A DNA stretch of 64,000 nucleotides. It comes from Perca fluviatilis. Its lineage: Eukaryota > Chordata > Actinopteri > Perciformes > Percidae. The DNA lies in contig NC_053116.1 in the NCBI RefSeq assembly GCF_010015445.1, positions 24,902,607 to 24,966,606 on the forward strand, read 5' to 3'. The number at the start of each line of letters is the position of its first letter. The stretch's first letter is position 1. A program made the position numbers and the translations under genes. Positions 62,553-64,000 of the stretch are shown in pieces. A model generated the notes under the pieces. It was given only the letters and a program-made list of their open reading frames with translations. It was not told where the DNA came from and made no database searches.

Positions 62553-64000
62553 GGTCCGGTTCTGGTGGTTGATTAACGCAGATATAGGTGCTGATTAGCT
62601 CTCATAACGAGCCGGGTGGGTAGTGCACTGCCGTGAGTCCATGACGCTAATGTCTGATTACTCCACATTTTCATTGTGATATTTTGTGATTACATTCTGA
62701 ATCTGCAGCATTCTCTGTCAGGTACAGTAGGCTAGTACAATGTCTTCCTCTGATGTAGAAGTAGCCTACACTGTAAGTCAGTAGTAGGCTATACAGTGGA
62801 GTTGCATGGTTTGGGGTCCTTCTGTAAGTCATTTTGGGGTACAATTTGGTTTTGATGAATTCTACAAGCAGCAATAGGCTACCACAGGCCAAGCAATCGG
62901 CCGTTCCAAACAGGCACATTTTCAACGGGCACTGCATTAGTTTAAGTAAAAGCAACAATTCCACAGTAGAAAAATATTGCATTGAAAACACATGTGTAGG
63001 CTTGTTCACAGTAAATGTACTCAAGTATTGAAATATTAAAGGGCTCATTGTGAAAAGGGTTAAAATATTGATGAGTAAACAGTATTTAATGGTTGGTTCT
63101 GGTGCAGCTAAGCCTGATTATCACACACTAAACTACAGCAGTGTGTCATAATCATAACTGTATTGCAATAATGCCACCTTGTATCTCTAATCTGGGGATT
63201 TTTTTACGCTTTCACTTCAAATTAAGGATTATTTGCTCACTACATGTAAAAATGCATTACCACAGAGCTAAACAACACTGTATGTATTGCTCTTGGTGCT
63301 ACAAATTTGACATTTTGACAGCAATATTTTAAGAAGTTTATCTCATGAGTCATGTTAAACCTCTTAATCTGCAACATCACTTCTGAGTGCAGGCGTCAGA
63401 GGAATGTCGTATAAGGAATAAGAACCAGTACCTCAAAGTTGTACTTACCGGTGGGGGTAGGGCACAGTTCATGGGTAGAAGAACAGGAAGTTACGACTAA
63501 AATCTGGCAGATACTGAGCACATGTTAACATCTCTGGGAAACAAAAATATCAGCAAAAACATGGTCACCAGTGCACCACTACAACATGTTTAATTGACAT
63601 AAACTTATAATAGTTTTGACAATTTTCCCCATTTAATAAAACATGTCAGAGGCCTTCATCATACTCCCTGCAACATCATGTGATTAGTTTTTACGTGTCT
63701 CTGTAAACATCAGATTGTGTATTCTCATTGTCTTTTCCCTATTTTGTCTTGGATTGCTTTCATTTATTTTTGGTCTTTCTGTTTTTTGCTGCTCTTTATT
63801 GTTCTCTTGTCGCTTTTTTCCTTGCGGCTTTCTTCTTGCAGTTCCGTAACTGTAATCTTATTTCACAGGCTGCTTTAATCTCCTTTGTTTTCACCTTTTA
63901 ATCATCTTCTTTTCATATTTTTTTAACAGCATATTTTTCTCACACTCACTTTTCCATTCTCTCAACCACTTTTTCTCTAATTTTCTTGTCCTCCGATCTG
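62553..64000. other. Intergenic sequence, no confident gene
   Basis: No coding signal found. A stretch at 63453-63533 on the minus strand has a CAGAG acceptor-like start and a GTAAGTAC donor and could be an untranslated upstream exon, but nothing else supports it. Confidence 0.35.

Overview
The window is nuclear DNA from a ray-finned fish, most likely a percomorph teleost. The evidence is short phase-consistent exons with GT/AG splice sites, long microsatellites, and teleost-type mobile elements (hAT, Tc1, tRNA-derived SINE, non-LTR retrotransposon, small inverted-repeat elements). There are no bacterial genes, operons or CRISPR arrays. Most open frames longer than 60 codons are chance or microsatellite frames.

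Layout. Positions 1-16963 hold the 3' half of a TOX-family HMG-box gene on the plus strand. It has five coding exons that join in frame (894 nt, 297 codons plus stop) and is best called tox2. Convergent to it on the minus strand is a LAT1-type amino-acid transporter, slc7a5. Its eleven coding exons, from ATG at 55450 to TAA at 47426, sum to 1608 nt (535 codons plus stop).

Between them is a near-identical direct duplication of about 13.8 kb. Copy 1 spans about 13923-27641 and copy 2 about 38065-51821. Each carries the 3' end of tox2 and the last eight coding exons of slc7a5. Only the tox2 exons joined to copy 1 and the slc7a5 exons of copy 2 are intact. Copy 1 slc7a5 exons carry frameshifts, and the copy 2 tox2 exon beside the assembly gap is scrambled. 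A 250-base run of N (37781-38030) separates the blocks. The simplest reading is an unpurged haplotype or gap-fill duplication; a recent real segmental duplication is the alternative.

The insert 27700-37780 is unlike the rest. It contains a decayed last exon of a teleost multi-copy gene, a degraded non-LTR retrotransposon, a long inverted-repeat element flanked by TTAA, and three tandem 1.2-kb units each carrying a pair of small in-frame exons on the minus strand. An older fourth unit holds the TTAA element, and the matching empty site survives in two neighbouring units.

Positions 55451-64000 lie upstream of slc7a5 and show no confident gene. They contain an AT-rich palindrome, a tRNA-derived SINE and a rearranged Tc1 relic. 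I see no new multi-gene system. The best leads are the duplicated block, the exon-pair array with its TTAA empty sites, and the internally inverted Tc1 element.
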